Part shown: one piece after another, positions 43,164-55,975 of the stretch | Layout: each line of letters starts with the position of its first letter | Position numbering within the stretch: position 1 is the stretch's first letter | Source: Pictodentalium vernedei | Taxonomy: Eukaryota; Mollusca; Scaphopoda; Dentaliida; Dentaliidae | Assembly (NCBI GenBank): GCA_031216915.1 | Contig: CM062294.1 | Location: 389,351,217 to 389,415,216, forward strand | Direction: 5' to 3' | Length of the DNA: 64,000 nucleotides | The notes under the pieces: model-generated | What the model was told of the DNA's origin: nothing | What the model saw: only the letters and a program-made list of their open reading frames with translations | Database searches by the model: none | Translations under genes and position numbers: made by a program

Positions 43164-45010
43164 TTATTGGACGTTGATTGCGGCTTTAATTAGGGATTCG
43201 GATATTTGGGTTTTGAAGAGCCGGGACGCTGACCGGCTAACATCTTGACAGATGTCAGACAGACTAGTGCTGACATGTTTGTTTAGAACCGAGTAGAGCG
43301 CTCCCGCGACAAGGGAGCATATTGTGTGGGGTGAAGAAGCGTTGTCGGGTTTATTTAAGTTAAGGTTTTTCAACTCTATGTTGGTTTTCACTTTTTTAAA
43401 GTGGGGGCACCCCCGATAATTACTGGTGTGGGGTCCTTTGCAGTTAGGGCAGGAGGGGGACTTTGACTTGCATGCCTTGGTGAGATGGTTGTCTCCACAT
43501 TTCATGCAGGTCAGAGTGCCCCTGCATCTATTGGCTACGTGCCCAAATTTTTGACATTTATGACATTGGATTGGGGGAGGGGTTGATCGGTACTCCTCAG
43601 TAACATGCTTTCTACCATTGATGGTCACCCCTTCCGAAATTATTTTCCGTTTAGTTGTACTGTTAGGGCAGATCACCTTAAGCTTCCACGTGTCATTGCC
43701 CGTGGCTCTGGAGGTGAATCTTTCCCACTTGCAGTCTGGGTATACCCTGGCTGATGGCTTCTTTTGGGGTGTCGGGGTGTACCCTTGTTACCACGGCAAT
43801 ATTGACTGTTGTTTTTTCCCCTAGGGGTTGTATAGCCTGCTTATTTTGTTTTTTATTTTTGTCCATGGGTACCCTCGTGGGTATCTTCTGTACAGCCCTC
43901 GTGGGTGTCCTTTTTATGGCAGCGGAGAAGTCTAAACTCATAAGTTGAGTGACTTTCTCCAGACCGGACACTCTGACTGTAATGTTTTTGTTGGCAGTGG
44001 CAGTGAGATCATTATCGTCAGTAGTTAGGTTTCTCTTATTGACATTATGAGAATTAGTCCTGTTAGTACTGTTGACCTGAGTGGAGCAGGAAGAGGTGGG
44101 ATGCTGGAGGCTTCTGCACTTCTTAACCACTCTAGGTGTCAGAGTGGAGAAACCATCAGCACCCGTCACCTCCTGCAACTCGCACTCAGAATCGCAACTA
44201 TTTTGTTTTCTTTTTAGGGGGGTCTTCCCTCCTCTTTGGATCACATTGCTGGGGCCACTAGCGGGAACAGACTCCTCGCTGTGCCCAGCCTCGTGACTGG
44301 AACCTATCCCACTAGCCTGCGTGTTGAGTAACTGTGACAGAGATCTATCCGGGTTAAAGGATTTGGTTCCCAGAGGATCCATTGTGAATTTTGTATTTGT
44401 TTTGGAGTTGACACCACAAGCACGTGCAGCCTCAGCATAGGATTTTGGGCTGCTACCCTCCTCCGATGCTGTGGCTGCTGAACTTATGGATTCTCTTTTA
44501 CTTGTCTTGACGCTGTTGGCGCTACTGCATTCGTTTTCAGAAGGAATGCCCTCAGAGGCAACCAGGACCTCTATCGGGCTGGACTCATTACTGTCTGGTA
44601 CAGAATGGGTTTCTGCCACTACTTGGATCTCTTTAGCTGGAGATCCAGGTGATAGTGGGGATGGCATAATGAAGGAATTTCTTAGCATCTCAGAAATTTG
44701 GAGGTCTTTAGCTCTAAGCGCCTCCCTCATCTCGACATCCTTTGCTTTGAGTTCTTCCCTCAATTCGGCAATCTGCTTTGTTAGGGCTTCTAACTGCTTC
44801 CCCAGAAACTCATTGCACCCCTCTGACTCCCTATTCGCTTGCCCCCCCCCCCCCCCCCCCGGAATTTTTAGAATTACCAGCACTAACCTTGTTTCCTGCT
44901 GACTCTCGTCTTGCAGCTATCTCCCTGTCCTTCTTGTTTTTCCTGTCATCCTTCTTCTCTTCTCTTCTCTTTTCCTGTGTATTAAATGCTGATTTGTTGA
45001 ACTGCGTCAT
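43164..45010 (-). pseudogene. J2 LINE ORF1, gag-like, broken by two frame changes
   Basis: Starts MTQFNKSAFNTQEKRREEKK at 45010. A C/G run of about 19 bases at 44842-44860 puts this start out of frame with the next 390 codons, which include a coiled coil (EALTKQIAELREELKAKDVE). A further frameshift near 43740 separates the C-terminal 170 codons, which hold three knuckles: CHKCQKFGHVANRC, CMKCGDNHLTKAC and CPNCKGPHTSNYRGC. ORF2 begins 50 bases downstream, as in J1. The role is RNA binding, by family. Confidence 0.85.
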
Positions 45011-45344
45011 TTTCCTAGGTTTAATGGATCTATGTGTATCTATGTGTATAAGTAAGTTAAGACTCTTTTAAATTTTCCAGAATATGATTGTAATCGCTTT
45101 CCTGGAAGGCTGAAGAAAATCTTGAGGTGTTAACAGCTTGAACGAATGAATGACAGGTGCTATAGACTCTATTGTTATAATTCCCGATGCTATATGCCTT
45201 CAGAGATATATAGCACTGGAAATTATTTTACAGCCTTGGGGTCCAACTTCTTATCGAAAAAAATTACGCCCTTCTCTGCTACTGACAGGTGTAAAGATTG
45301 ATTGTGGAAAAACAATTTTCTTATCCGCGTCACTTACCACAATC
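45011..45344. other. J2 5' flank and dispersed repeat fragment
   Basis: The 5' limit of the J2 element is not resolved. About 45178-45290 (aattcccgatgctatatgcc onward) matches a repeat at 8968-9160 and the hairpin motif of the palindromic minisatellite. No gene. Confidence 0.4.
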
Positions 45345-45778
45345 CGGGAAAACCCCTGACTATTGATCCGCCAATTGCAAGTTTGAATTTTACATGCAAC
45401 CTCAAATGAAGCCGGAGTCGGCGATTCTCATTCGAGTAAATTTCCATTTTAAGCACGATTAATTTCCAAATTAATTATAAATCTTGCATTAGACATCGTA
45501 AAATACGAATATATTCTTAATACTGCAACAAATTGGCTGGAAGAATGTATTATATGAATGAGAGAATGAAATTTCGTTGAAATCACCGAGTACACTTTTT
45601 AGTGAGTCAAAACTCAATAAAAAAGTCAATTTAATGAAAATCATAATTTTTTTGTAACATTTATATGATTTTATGTATATTACACATAATTCTGTACATT
45701 TATGTTGAATTTCAGTGCAACTGATCCATTAATAAAAGAGTTTTAAAAAGAAATATTTTTGGAGTCGGTAATTTCAGA
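45345..45778 (-). repeat. AT-rich dispersed repeat, inverted copy
   Basis: Reverse complement of about 7185-7625 and of the copy B equivalent, with several percent divergence. It ends at ggagtcggtaatttcagag. No coding capacity; MITE-like, but the ends are unclear. Confidence 0.65.
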
Positions 45779-45779
45779 G

Positions 45780-45870
45780 GGAGAGGGTCTTTTCGGCCTC
45801 GGGAACATTCGGCCTCGGGAACATCAACCCCGGGAACATTCGGCCTGGGAACATTCGGCCTCCGCTTTAA
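45780..45870. repeat. Unpaired subrepeat array (gggaacattcggcctc type)
   Basis: Four copies of a 16-17 bp unit, gggaacattcggcctc, resembling a TSR arm. No inverted partner is visible in the window. Confidence 0.5.
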
Positions 45871-45989
45871 ACTAGGGAGACTAAGAGAGACACGGGTTAA
45901 GATGAGTTTAAACGTCTTTATTACAACCAAAAACAAATACAGCGTAATGTACAATATATACAATATAAAATACATTGAAATACCGGTAT

Positions 45990-46052
45990 ATGAATGAATG
46001 AAAAGTTTCTGCGCACAGGGGCGATGTGGGATTGAAATCCCTTGCGACCCAA
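45990..46052 (-). repeat. J1-type LINE 3' terminal fragment
   Basis: On the reverse strand this reads gggtcgcaagggatttcaat, then cccacatcgcccctgtgcgc and a tail of cattcattca, matching the J1 3' end at 36386-36455. The terminal hairpin is decayed. Only the last 60 bases or so are recognisable. Confidence 0.6.
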
Positions 46053-46389
46053 GTAACTTTATTTGCTTTATAGCATTATTTGCTCATAAATCCACGAGAG
46101 TTGGGAGCGAGAGCCAATAATCTTATTAAGTTTGAGTGTGCGACTGGCAACAGGATAGTGGGTTGAGATTCCCGAGAACCTCGAGCTGGAAAATGGCTAG
46201 GAATTTGCATAATTACAAGAGTTCTGCTCCGTGTTTGCCAAGAGAAGTGGACAAATTTATGGTAATATTGAAACCGCAGTTTGGTGGTTATTTTAGAAAA
46301 AAGAAAAAGACATATATTGGCAATTACACTTTATATATACTGGCACACAACTTCAAAAATCTATGTGAGTACCGGGTAGTTGTTTTTAC

Positions 46390-46857
46390 GCGAGATGTCA
46401 GAAACGGGGTGGGGTGTTGGCATCAACGCTAAAGAGGAATTACAGCCCTCACTGATTACAGATCTCACAGAAGCAAGGACTCAGATTCCAGTATCCAACG
46501 AAATAGTCTGGGCAAAAATCAAGTTAGGAAGCAGGAGTGTTGCCGTTGGTGTTGTATACTTAGCAGTGGAGGGAAGTAAGCCCGAGTGGAATGATTCAAT
46601 ATATACAACTCTTAGATCGAATATCACAGAGCTTGGAAGCAGAGGGTTCAGTATTGTCCTAATGGGGGACTTCAATGGGCACGTCGGGGATAAGGAGGAG
46701 GGCATACAGGGAGGTGATAGGAAAATTAACACGAATGGGAGGAAGATGTTGGACCTATCAAAAGAGCTTGGTTTAAAGATCCTGAACAGGGATGCGAAAT
46801 GTAAGGGTAAATGGACCTGGGAGAGGAACGATAAGAAAACAATAATTGATTATATAC
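46390..46857 (+). pseudogene. LB LINE endonuclease segment
   Basis: Encodes part of an AP-type endonuclease: ETGWGVGINAKEELQPSLIT, VWAKIKLGSRSVAVGVVYLA, VLMGDFNGHVGDKEEG, and GLKILNRDAKCKGKWTWERN. It supplies the endonuclease portion missing from the copy at 11665-14599. It is interrupted at IIDYIL by another LB fragment and resumes at about 47715-47771 (TDISVWREVIDVEIDDE). Confidence 0.8.
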
Positions 46858-47714
46858 TTGGAAATCTTACAGAACGATGCAGGCCGATGGATAACGGGGT
46901 CGAGCAATGCCGCAGCGCTAGAAGCAATCAGGGGTGAGCTTGGGTGGATGAGGATCAAGGACAGGATAGACCTGTTGAAACTCGGTTATCTTAATTATTT
47001 GGTGAATCTCCCCGACAGCCGATGGTGTAAAGTAATGTTCCTGCAAATCTTCAACTCAAATATCAAAACGGGGTGGATGATCCAAGTGAGGGAGCTAGTA
47101 GAGAACTACTCATTGGAGATCTCGGACCTGGACGTTGGGGCAAACCAGGGTAAAAAAATCGTCAGAGAAAGGGTCTTGGAGGATTGTAACCGTAATTGGC
47201 GAGAGGGGGTCAAATCAAAGAGGTCTTTGGGTGGCCTGCGTGATAAAGAGAGGCCAGGTTTTGAAGAGTACCTTGATGGCACCTTTGGGGGGTCACTGCT
47301 GTTCAAGCTGCGGTCGCGATCCCTGGAGCTGAGGGGAAAAATTGGGAAAGACGGTGAAAGGGAGTGCCAGATGTGTAACTTGGGCATGGTGGAGACCCTG
47401 GAACACTTCCTTCTAGAATGCCCAAAGTATCAGTCTAAAAGAATGAGATTCACTGGGAGTATAATGGGGAAGTGGGATGGGAGAATGAAGGACATGTGGT
47501 TAGGGGGAGACTCAAAGGAGAGGGTTAATGTGCTAATCGGAGAGATTGGGAAGAATGGGGTGAGGGATGTCATCAAGCAGTTCGTCTCCGAATGTTGGGA
47601 GGAGAGGAGAAGCGAGGGAACAGGGAGGCAGTTGGGAGTTCAGGGGTAACCAAGGCCTTCTCGTTCGAGAACCGCGACAAATCAGCGGCTGGCCAAAGTG
47701 TTATTATTATATTA
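46858..47714 (+). pseudogene. LB LINE 3' fragment inserted inside LB endonuclease
   Basis: 5'-truncated LB copy. The frame from about 46864 reads ILQNDAGRWITGSSNAAALE through the Cys/His motif CQMCNLGMVETLEHFLLECP to a stop at 47649, then the 3' UTR and a TTATTATT tail. The host reading frame continues exactly after it (tatactcactgacattagcg), with tatact at both sides as a short target duplication. About 90 percent similar to the LB protein at 11.7-14.6 kb, so it belongs to a related subfamily. Confidence 0.85.
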
Positions 47715-47771
47715 TACTCACTGACATTAGCGTATGGAGGGAGGTTATAGATGTAGAAATAGATGACGAGA

Positions 47772-50432
47772 GAAGGCCATCATTCCCCCTGCACCCCACC
47801 CCCTCTTCCCCTCCTCTCCTCCCAGCATTCAGATATAAACTGCTTAATAGTGTCCCTCACTTCCTCTTTTTCTATTTCTTCAATAAGCATTCCTACCCTC
47901 TCCCTCGTGTCCCCCTTCGGCCATCTATCCTTTGTTTCTTCACCCCACTTCTGCATTATTCTTCCAGTAAATTTTATTCTATGAGGTATATACTGTGGGC
48001 ATTCCAAGAGAAAATGTTCCAGGGTCTCCACTACTCCAGAGTGGCACATTTGTCATCTCTTTTCCCCGTCTCTCCCAATTTTTCCCCGAAGCTCCAGTGA
48101 TCTTGATCTCAGTTTGAACAGCAGTGACCCTCCAAAGGTGCCATCTAGGTACTTCTCAAAAGCTGGCTTTTCTTTATATTGTAACCCCTGCAGTGACCTT
48201 TTCACGCTAACCCCTGCTCGCCAGTTTCGATTGCAATCTTCCATGACTCTCTCTTTGACAAACCTTTTGCCTTCTTTCATTCCTACTTCTATGTTTGTGA
48301 CCTCTATTGAGTAATTGTCCATTAGTTCCCTCACATGTTTTGACCACCCCGTTTCTATATTAGAATTCCAAATGGTATCGAGCATCAGTTTGCACCACCG
48401 GTTGTCAGGCAGGTTTCTCAAGTAGTTAAAGTAACACAGTTTTCCCAAATCTACCCTGTCCTTGATTTTCATCCACCCAAGCTCCTCCCTTACTGCTTCC
48501 AAAGCTGCAGCATTACTCGACCCTGTTATCCATCTGCCGGCATCATTCTGAGTACTTTCCAACTTCTTAATAATGGTTTGGTTTAATGGAATCACGTCCG
48601 TGCCATACGTTATACTTGGTAAACCCACCCTCTCCCACAGTGTTTTCCCCACAAAGACCTTATTGAAACTATTTTTCCCTAAAAGTTTTAGTTGGTTCAG
48701 AATTCTTTTCCCCTTCAGAATCAGTTTGGCTGAGTAATTTCTGTACACCCCTCTTCCCGTTATATTTATGCTTACCCCTAGATACTCATACTCACCCGTT
48801 TCTCCTACAGTGATTTGTTTGCTTTCCCCTTCGGGGATTGAGAACTCCCCCACTCTCCATCTCTTCGTCATATCTACCTTGCGTCCAACGGGTATTACCT
48901 TGCTTTTATTTTCATTTAGTTCGAGCCGCCAAGTGTTCCCATATCTACCAACAATTTCCAGCAGTTTCTCTAGCCCCTGTTCAGTTCTAGACATTAACAC
49001 CATGTCGTCCGCAAAGAATAAGCCTGGTATCTTTATGTCTCCAACACTTACCCCCTCCGCACTCTGAATTAGTTCGTCCCCTAAATCTTTAACATACAAT
49101 GCAAACAAAATCGGTGAAAAGATACACCCCTGCTTGAGGCCTACATCCATAGGGACTCGTTTTGTAGTGATACTCCCTAGACTGAGTTGGCTTTGCACAT
49201 CTGTATACAGTGCTTTCATGATTCCCACAAAGTCACCCCCCAGTCCGATGCCCTCGAGCTTTCGCCACATACCTTCCCTCCATACTCGGTCGTACGCTTT
49301 TTTCACATCTAGAAATGCCAGAAACATCTTTTTCTTTTCAGCCTTTGTTGATTCTATCAGTTGGGTGAGTGTAAATAGGTGATCAGTGACTCTTCGTCCT
49401 TTCCTGAAACCATTTTGAATTTCTCCTAAAAAACCTTTCTCTTCAATAACTTCCTCTAGTCTACCGTATACGACCTTACAGAATACTTTCCGATGTTACT
49501 ACTAACTGATATCCCCCTATAGTTATCTAGAACTTCCTTATCCCCCTTTTTGTGTATGAACGACACCTTACTTTCCCTCCACTCTCTGGGGACCTCTTGC
49601 TTTCGCAGAGCCAGGTTGAAAAGGTTTGTCAGGACTTCAATAAGTGCCTCCCCCTCCATTTTTGAGGAATTCGTTCTAAATTTCATCAGTCCCTCCCGCT
49701 TTACCATTTTTTAATTTCGAGACCACGTTCCGCACTTCTTCTGCCGTTATTTCGCTACATACACGATTGGATAGGTTCTCCTCCACCAGTGTATTTCTTT
49801 TTGGTGGGGACCCACTGCCCCATCGCCTATCGTTTATCTTTTCCCAGTGCTTGACTAACTCTGAAGCGATACGGCCTTTATCTTCTGTACTTTCCCCATC
49901 CACTTTGATACTCTGCCCACTACTTTTCCCTCGTTTATTTACCCAGTTCCAAAATACGTTTGAGCTCGAACCCCCCGTTTTCTTTATTGTCCTGGCAAGA
50001 CTGCAATTGTGCTCCTTCCTATTATTATTCTTTATCTCATTCACCTTTCTCCGTGCCAGTTCATATTCTCCTTTCATTAGTCTCGTGTCATTGTTATCCA
50101 CCCCTTTAAGCTTCCTACTTCTTCTGTAAGCAGCGCATTTTACCTTCCTTTCTTTTATAGCCCTTTTCAGTCCCTCGTTAACCCTGTATCCAAGCTCTCT
50201 CGTTGGGACCCTCACCCTTCCTATACAATCCTTCCCTGCCTCTGTTAGGCTATTTACTATGCCATCTGAAATACTCTGGACATTTGCATCCCTAGGTATA
50301 CATTCAAGATTTGGTTTTAGTTTTTCCCGAAACTGCTTCCAGTCGGCTCCTTGTTTTAGTCCCCAAACTTCCTTGAAGGTATTTCTGTCTCTATTCGTCT
50401 TTTTGCCCATAATCTTAACTGTTATCAGGTTG
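47772..50432 (-). pseudogene. LB LINE RT portion, opposite strand, broken
   Basis: Reverse-strand LB copy from NLITVKIMGKKT (about 50432) to the C-terminus near 47780. The frame is broken near 49680 (DEI into a shifted KFRTNSS), near 49490 (after SSNIGK), and near 48050 (DGEKR stop within the Cys/His region). The RT box FADDMVL is present near 49010. It starts exactly where the plus-strand endonuclease piece at 47771 leaves off in the protein, so the two may be one element whose 3' part was inverted. Confidence 0.8.
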
Positions 50433-51150
50433 CACAGTCGATTGATGTTTAATTTTCTTCCAATTATCTGTGCATATTATTATCGCCAATTAAGTTAATC
50501 TTCCAGTTGGGAGGTGTGTTTTTCTAACAATTATCTTCCATGACAATCATGAAAATTGAATGATAATTAGCATTTTTGTAAGGTTTGCAATTAGACTATA
50601 AAAGTGAATAAAAGTCGAAACAAAAATTGGCACAGGTCTATATATATGTAATTTGACCAGAAAAGGGACTTCTGATGGGCCCGATCGCGTCCTGCATCGC
50701 GTTAATCCTTCAACCAATGAAGGGGTGGGATAGGGTGGGGGAATGAGCCCCAATCGCATCTGATTTTGCGTTAACCCCTCAACACGTGAAATGCTGGGTA
50801 TGGTGACTACCAGTACAACAAAATATTACGTAGAAAAGCCCTCAGAAGTTTAACGAAGGGCCAAAGATTACCCGATTTTTTGGGGGGTGGGGGTTTGGGG
50901 GGGGGGGGGGGGTCGTCTCCCGCATCTACACCACTGTATTAATATATAATTTAAATATTTCCTGTTTCCTTCGAATTGCTCTCTTGATGAAATGTTCATA
51001 CCGGCGAAATTGACTTTCGGCGAAGTCTGTTCAGACTGTTCTGCTGAGATAAATGCTAAAAATGGGAAAGTTTTTGCCTTTATGTACACCCATTGGAAGC
51101 AGACACTCATCTTCACAAGTCCTTCAGCCAATATTCGCCTTCGCCCATAC
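50433..51150. other. No gene; poly(G) run and TSR-like remnants
   Basis: AT-rich, with a G run at about 50897-50912 and weak ttcggcgaagt motifs near 51003-51025 that resemble TSR-4 units. Nothing else is supported. Confidence 0.45.
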
Positions 51151-51159
51151 AATTAAAGA

Positions 51160-51320
51160 CCAGGTACATGTTGACCAACTGTGGGTACGGGTTGTCCAAC
51201 CTTGGGTACGAGTTGTCCAACTGTGGGTACGAGTTGTCCAGCCGAAAATGGGTACGAGTTGTCCAATTTTGGGTACGACTTGGCTGGTACGAGTTGCCGT
51301 GGATACGAGTTGTCCTGATA
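51160..51320 (+). repeat. Unpaired subrepeat array (gggtacgagttgtccaa type)
   Basis: Seven or so copies of gggtacgagttgtccaa with short spacers. Similar in design to TSR arms, but no inverted partner is seen. The overlapping ORFs simply translate the repeat. Confidence 0.6.
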
Positions 51321-51604
51321 CCGATTGGTCAAAGTGTCTCTAAATGTGCAATCTTCGTACTTATTGTAAATCCATCTGATAATCCGACCAACTTCTCAGG
51401 CTTCGTAGCTCCTACCTCAGCCTCGGTGCGGGTGTGATGAGTGGTGCTGGGGAATTTATGCCGGACATGCCATGTGTTATGTTACAAACGTAGCACTGAA
51501 ATATTGTTGAACAACCTAGTGTTGATGTGGTACTTTCACACCCCACCAGGTTTACTTGTGTATATATATAAATATGAGGGTATATCTCACATTTTCTCGC
51601 TGCT

Positions 51605-53135
51605 CAGTTCTTGGAGGAACTCAGAGGTCTTAAAGAACAGATTGCCCATCTGACAAAAAAACTAAAAGAGAAGGAGGCCAAAATTGAGGAAAATGAGGCT
51701 TTTATTTGTTTAAGGGAAGCCTTACCCAGTCCATAGCTTCACCGGTCTCACCTGTCTCACCTGTCTCTCCCATCAGGGAGATCCAGGTAGTGGCAGAGGT
51801 TCATAAAGTCCCTGAAACTCTGATCACACCTACTGAACCCACTCATATTCAGGCTAAAGGTGCCTCTGTGCACAAGACTTACGCTGAGACGGCGGGGGGG
51901 GGGGGGGGGGCGTCAAAGCAGCACATGAGGTGTCTGCAATGGGCACACTGAGTGCCGAGTCCTCAGTAGTCTCTGCTGACTCTAGATTACAGGATCCCGC
52001 TGACCCATTGAACAGCAAGGCCTTCTGTCCTGACAAGGATATAGCGGAAATGTTGGCCACGCCGACAGGTCTGGGTGATAGCCTGCCCCAATCTTCAGAC
52101 CACTGGGCCAGCACCACCACAACCACTAAAACACCCAACAAAAGAGAGAAAATAAGTCTGGAGCCTGAGGTGGAGGAGTTAGCGGATGAGGAGGGGTTCA
52201 TTCACACTGTTGATAGACAGCCGAAAAAAGTGAGGGAACTGCCCCTCCTCCCCTCAGACTCCTCTGCCTCCACCTCCGGTTGAGGATCTGGTCCAATCTC
52301 AGCCTCAAATTTAATAACCGCACCTAGTATACCACCTCTCATGGAGAAACCCTGGAATAAAGTTGTAGCCAGTAATACAAATAATCTTAATCAAAACATC
52401 AATAGGGGGAAACGGACTCTACCCGCTTCCACCAGTGCCGTAAGCAAAAAACGGAGGTAGGAATAACCAAAGAGACAACAAAGATCACAGTTCCCCTAGA
52501 TTTGTAGTTGAGGTCACCAGGGTTCACCCCGACACGCCCAGGGAACTCATTAATCAGGGGCTACAGAACTGCAAATGGGAAAGATTTACGTCAAAGGCCA
52601 CAGACAAGGCGACGTGGAAAATAAAAGCCGTATGCCCCAATCAGGAATACCAGCCAACGGAATAACCATTAACAACAGACGGCACGTTGTGGAAGAATAC
52701 AGATATACTCCTCCCCCGATTCAGTGCCACAAATGTCAGAAGTTCTGACACATAGCCAACAAATGCAGAGGGATCCTAACCTGCATGAAATGTGCATGAA
52801 ATGTGGAGGTAGTCACCTCAGCAAATCATGAAGATTAGAATCCCCCTCCTGCCCCAATTGTAAAGGAAACCACCCAAGCAGCTACCGAGGCTGTCCCCAT
52901 TATAAGAAGGTTAAAACAAGCATAGAACTAAAAAACCTACACCTAACCAAGCCTGAAAACGCCTCATCCCCCATGCCGTCTGCTCCCTTATCGCGGGCGC
53001 ACTCTACTCAGTTTTACAAAAACATGTCAACACCAATTTGGGTGTCATCTGCCAAGATGTCAGCCGATCCGCGTCCCGACTCTTCAAGACCCAAATCTCC
53101 GAATCCTTAGTAAAAGCCGCTATCAACACTAATTA
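51605..53135 (+). pseudogene. J2 LINE ORF1, decayed copy
   Basis: Gag-like remnant. The coiled coil EELRGLKEQIAHLTKKLKEK is followed by Pro/Ser-rich sequence, a G run at 51894-51910 that disrupts the frame, then C-terminal pieces around CKWERFTSKAT and zinc-knuckle relics near 52725-52910, with stops and small deletions. It is the same family as the copy on the reverse strand at 43.2-45.0 kb and shows where that copy is frameshifted. Confidence 0.8.
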
Positions 53136-53187
53136 AAACTACCGACTATCCTTATCTGAACACCGTAACTAAATATCAACCCCACCA

Positions 53188-55975
53188 TGAATAAGTTACA
53201 AATAGCCGTGTGGAACGCTAGAAGCGTTAATAATAAAAAAAACTTCAAATGAGCCGATACTTCGAAGATACAGACATTGTCTGTATCTGCGAAAGTTGGC
53301 TTCAACCCAGCAAAAAATTCTCAGCGGGTTCAGCACTATTAGAAGAGACCGACAAATCACTAAAGGTGGTGGCGTCGCTCTTCTAATAAAGCAGAACATC
53401 AAAACTAAAACAATAAAAACAAATCACCTCGATGCAGAGGTGATTGCAACTGAAATCACAGTCGACAATAAAAACATCGCTATTGTCTGTTTTTATAACG
53501 ACACAAGCAAAATTGTTTCTGACACTGTCTTTGATTTCTTTACGAGGAAATACAAACACTGCATTTTCCTCGGCGACTTCAATGCCAAACACCTGTACTT
53601 TGGCTGCAACAAAACCAGCCCAAACGGTGAAGCCCTACTCGAAATAACAAAAAAAAAACATAACCTCCATGTGGTTATGAACGACAACTCAGCAACCTAT
53701 ATCAGTAACAACCCACTATTTTCATCTGATATCCTCGATCTAATTATCGCCAGTGATTCCCTGATAAACCACATCGATGACCACTGGGTCAGCGATGATG
53801 ACTTAGGCAGCGATCACCTCCCGGTCCATGCCTCACTGCAGCTAGGCAATGGCCCACTCAGGTACTCCCCCCCACACTCTCCGCAGAAATTTTAGAAACA
53901 TTAATTGGAACCTCTATCGTGACATCGTCGATGTCAAACTCACAACCCCCCCCCCCCCCCCCCCCCCCCCCCATCCAATGAAGCGGAAATCGAAACCCAA
54001 TGCGAGGGCATAGAGAAAATCATTAACTCATCCCTAAACGATATATGCCCAAAAGAAGAAGTGCGCCCCTGGAGAAATACTATCTCAGGCGACACACTCT
54101 CACTAATCAAAACTAAACGGAAAGCTCTTCGAGCTCTTGAAACCGAAACTGACCCCGGTAAGAAAGCTGACCTCAAAAAAACATACAACCGCCTTCATGG
54201 CGAGGTCAAAAAAGCCCTCCAAGCTGAAAAACAAGCCAACTGGGAAAAGGCAACAGCCGATCTAAACGGAGTCCAGGGTGCCAAAAAATTCTGGGACTCT
54301 TTCAAAACCCTTACTGGGCAAAAAAACAAAAGCCGCAAAGCCACAGGAAAACCTCTTAAGAAGGAAGACGGTTCCTTCACGCGCACCGACAAAGACAAGG
54401 CCGACACCTTTGCCGACCTCCTAAGGAAAACGCATCGCCCGCATCTAGGTGCGGGCAACGATGACGCCGCCATAAACGCCATTGATGACTTCATCAATGC
54501 ACACCCTGATATCAACCGTGACCCCAAATTCGCTAACGAGCCAGAAGACAGGGATGACGATGACCTCGTCATCCCCATCACTAATGACGAAATCATCAAC
54601 GTCTTAAAAAAATGCAAAAATTCCTCCTCACCCGGTGAAGACGAAGTAAGCTACAAAATTCTAAAACAAAGCCCATACTCCCTAATCGAAAAACTAAACA
54701 AACTGTTCAACGCATGCCTCACCCATGGCTACTTTCCCAAATGTTGGAAAAAAGACATCGGTGTCATGATACCATAACCGGACAAGGACCCCTCTGACCC
54801 AGCCAGCTACCGCCCAATCAGACTACTCAGCTGCATTGGTAAGACATTCGAACGAATCCTTACCAATCGGCTCAGGGGGCACCTTGAAGACAACGATTTT
54901 TTTTAATAAATGGCAAAGAGCCTATAGAAACCGCAAAGAAGGCATCGAACATGTCTACCGACTAGTCACCCAAATGAAGGCCGCTATCAACAATCAGCAA
55001 ATAGGCGCGGCAGTCCTGCTAGACGTCGAAAAAGCATTTGACTCTGTCTGGCACAATGAAATGCGCTACAAATTATCAAAAATGAAACTCCCCAAGAAAC
55101 TGCTCAGATTACTATCCTCTTTCTTAAATGATCGCGAAATTAAAGTCAGAGTGAACAATGAAATGTCTGACAGTGTCCCCCTTGAAGCAGGCACCCCCAA
55201 GGATCCGTCCTAAGCCCCCTCCTTTACATCTTCTATGTAAATGACCTTAACTTCTCCGAGGATAGTGTTCAAGTCTCCCAATTCGCGGATGATAAGGGCC
55301 TCTGGGACTCTAACAATACGGCCAATCTGCTCCAAAAACCCCTGCAACGCGCTCTCGATGACCTAGAACAATGGTGTGCCAAATGGAGAATTAAGCTAAA
55401 CGCCAATAAAACCCAACGAATAACCTTTACTCGCAAGAAAAATAAACGTGATTTTGACCTAAAACTTATGGATAACACCCTCCCGGAATACAAAGAAGCG
55501 AAATTCCTGGGCATCACCATTGATCAAAAACTGTCCCTCAACAAACATACCGACGACATGGCGAAAAAAGCTACCAAACGAATTAACTTACTGAAAATGC
55601 TTAAGGGAACTTCATGGGGGGGGGGGGGGGGGGGGGGGGGGAGGGGGGTTGAACCAGTCCACCCTACTCAAACTATACAAATCCTTTGTGCGCCCAGTAC
55701 TCAAATACGGTGCAATCATACTAACTGACCTCAACCAAACTAATATGGGTAAACTCCAGAGGGTCCAAAATCACGCGCTTAGAGTTGCCCTCCGCGCCCC
55801 ATGGGACACACCCATCAAATCACTCCACGACAGGGCCGATATCCCCACCATTAAAGACCGCCTAGCCACCCTGGCCGCGAAAAATCATGACCGGTTAGCC
55901 GACAGCGAACTAATCCCCGAACTTGGAACCATTTGCGAAAGCCGACAAAAGCCCAAAAATTGCAATCAAAACTAA
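53188..55975 (+). pseudogene. J2 LINE ORF2, decayed copy
   Basis: Starts MNKLQIAVWNARSVNNKK, then has a frameshift. The endonuclease (FLGDFNAKHLYFGC, LGSDHLPVHASL) is open at 53296-53895. A 27-base C run (53946-53972) breaks the linker. RT parts are 54061-54777 (VMIP then stop), 54836-55213 (LLDVEKAFDSVWHNEM), a shifted stretch with FADDKG near 55285, and 55649-55975. A 26-base G run (55616-55641) is inserted after KGTSW. Damage is too extensive for activity. Confidence 0.88.

Noticed and set aside
46390..50432. Twin-priming (5' inversion) of one LB LINE
   Set aside because: In twin priming the 3' tail lies at the outer end and the 5' end at the junction; here the 3' end is at the internal junction, so a different rearrangement is needed.
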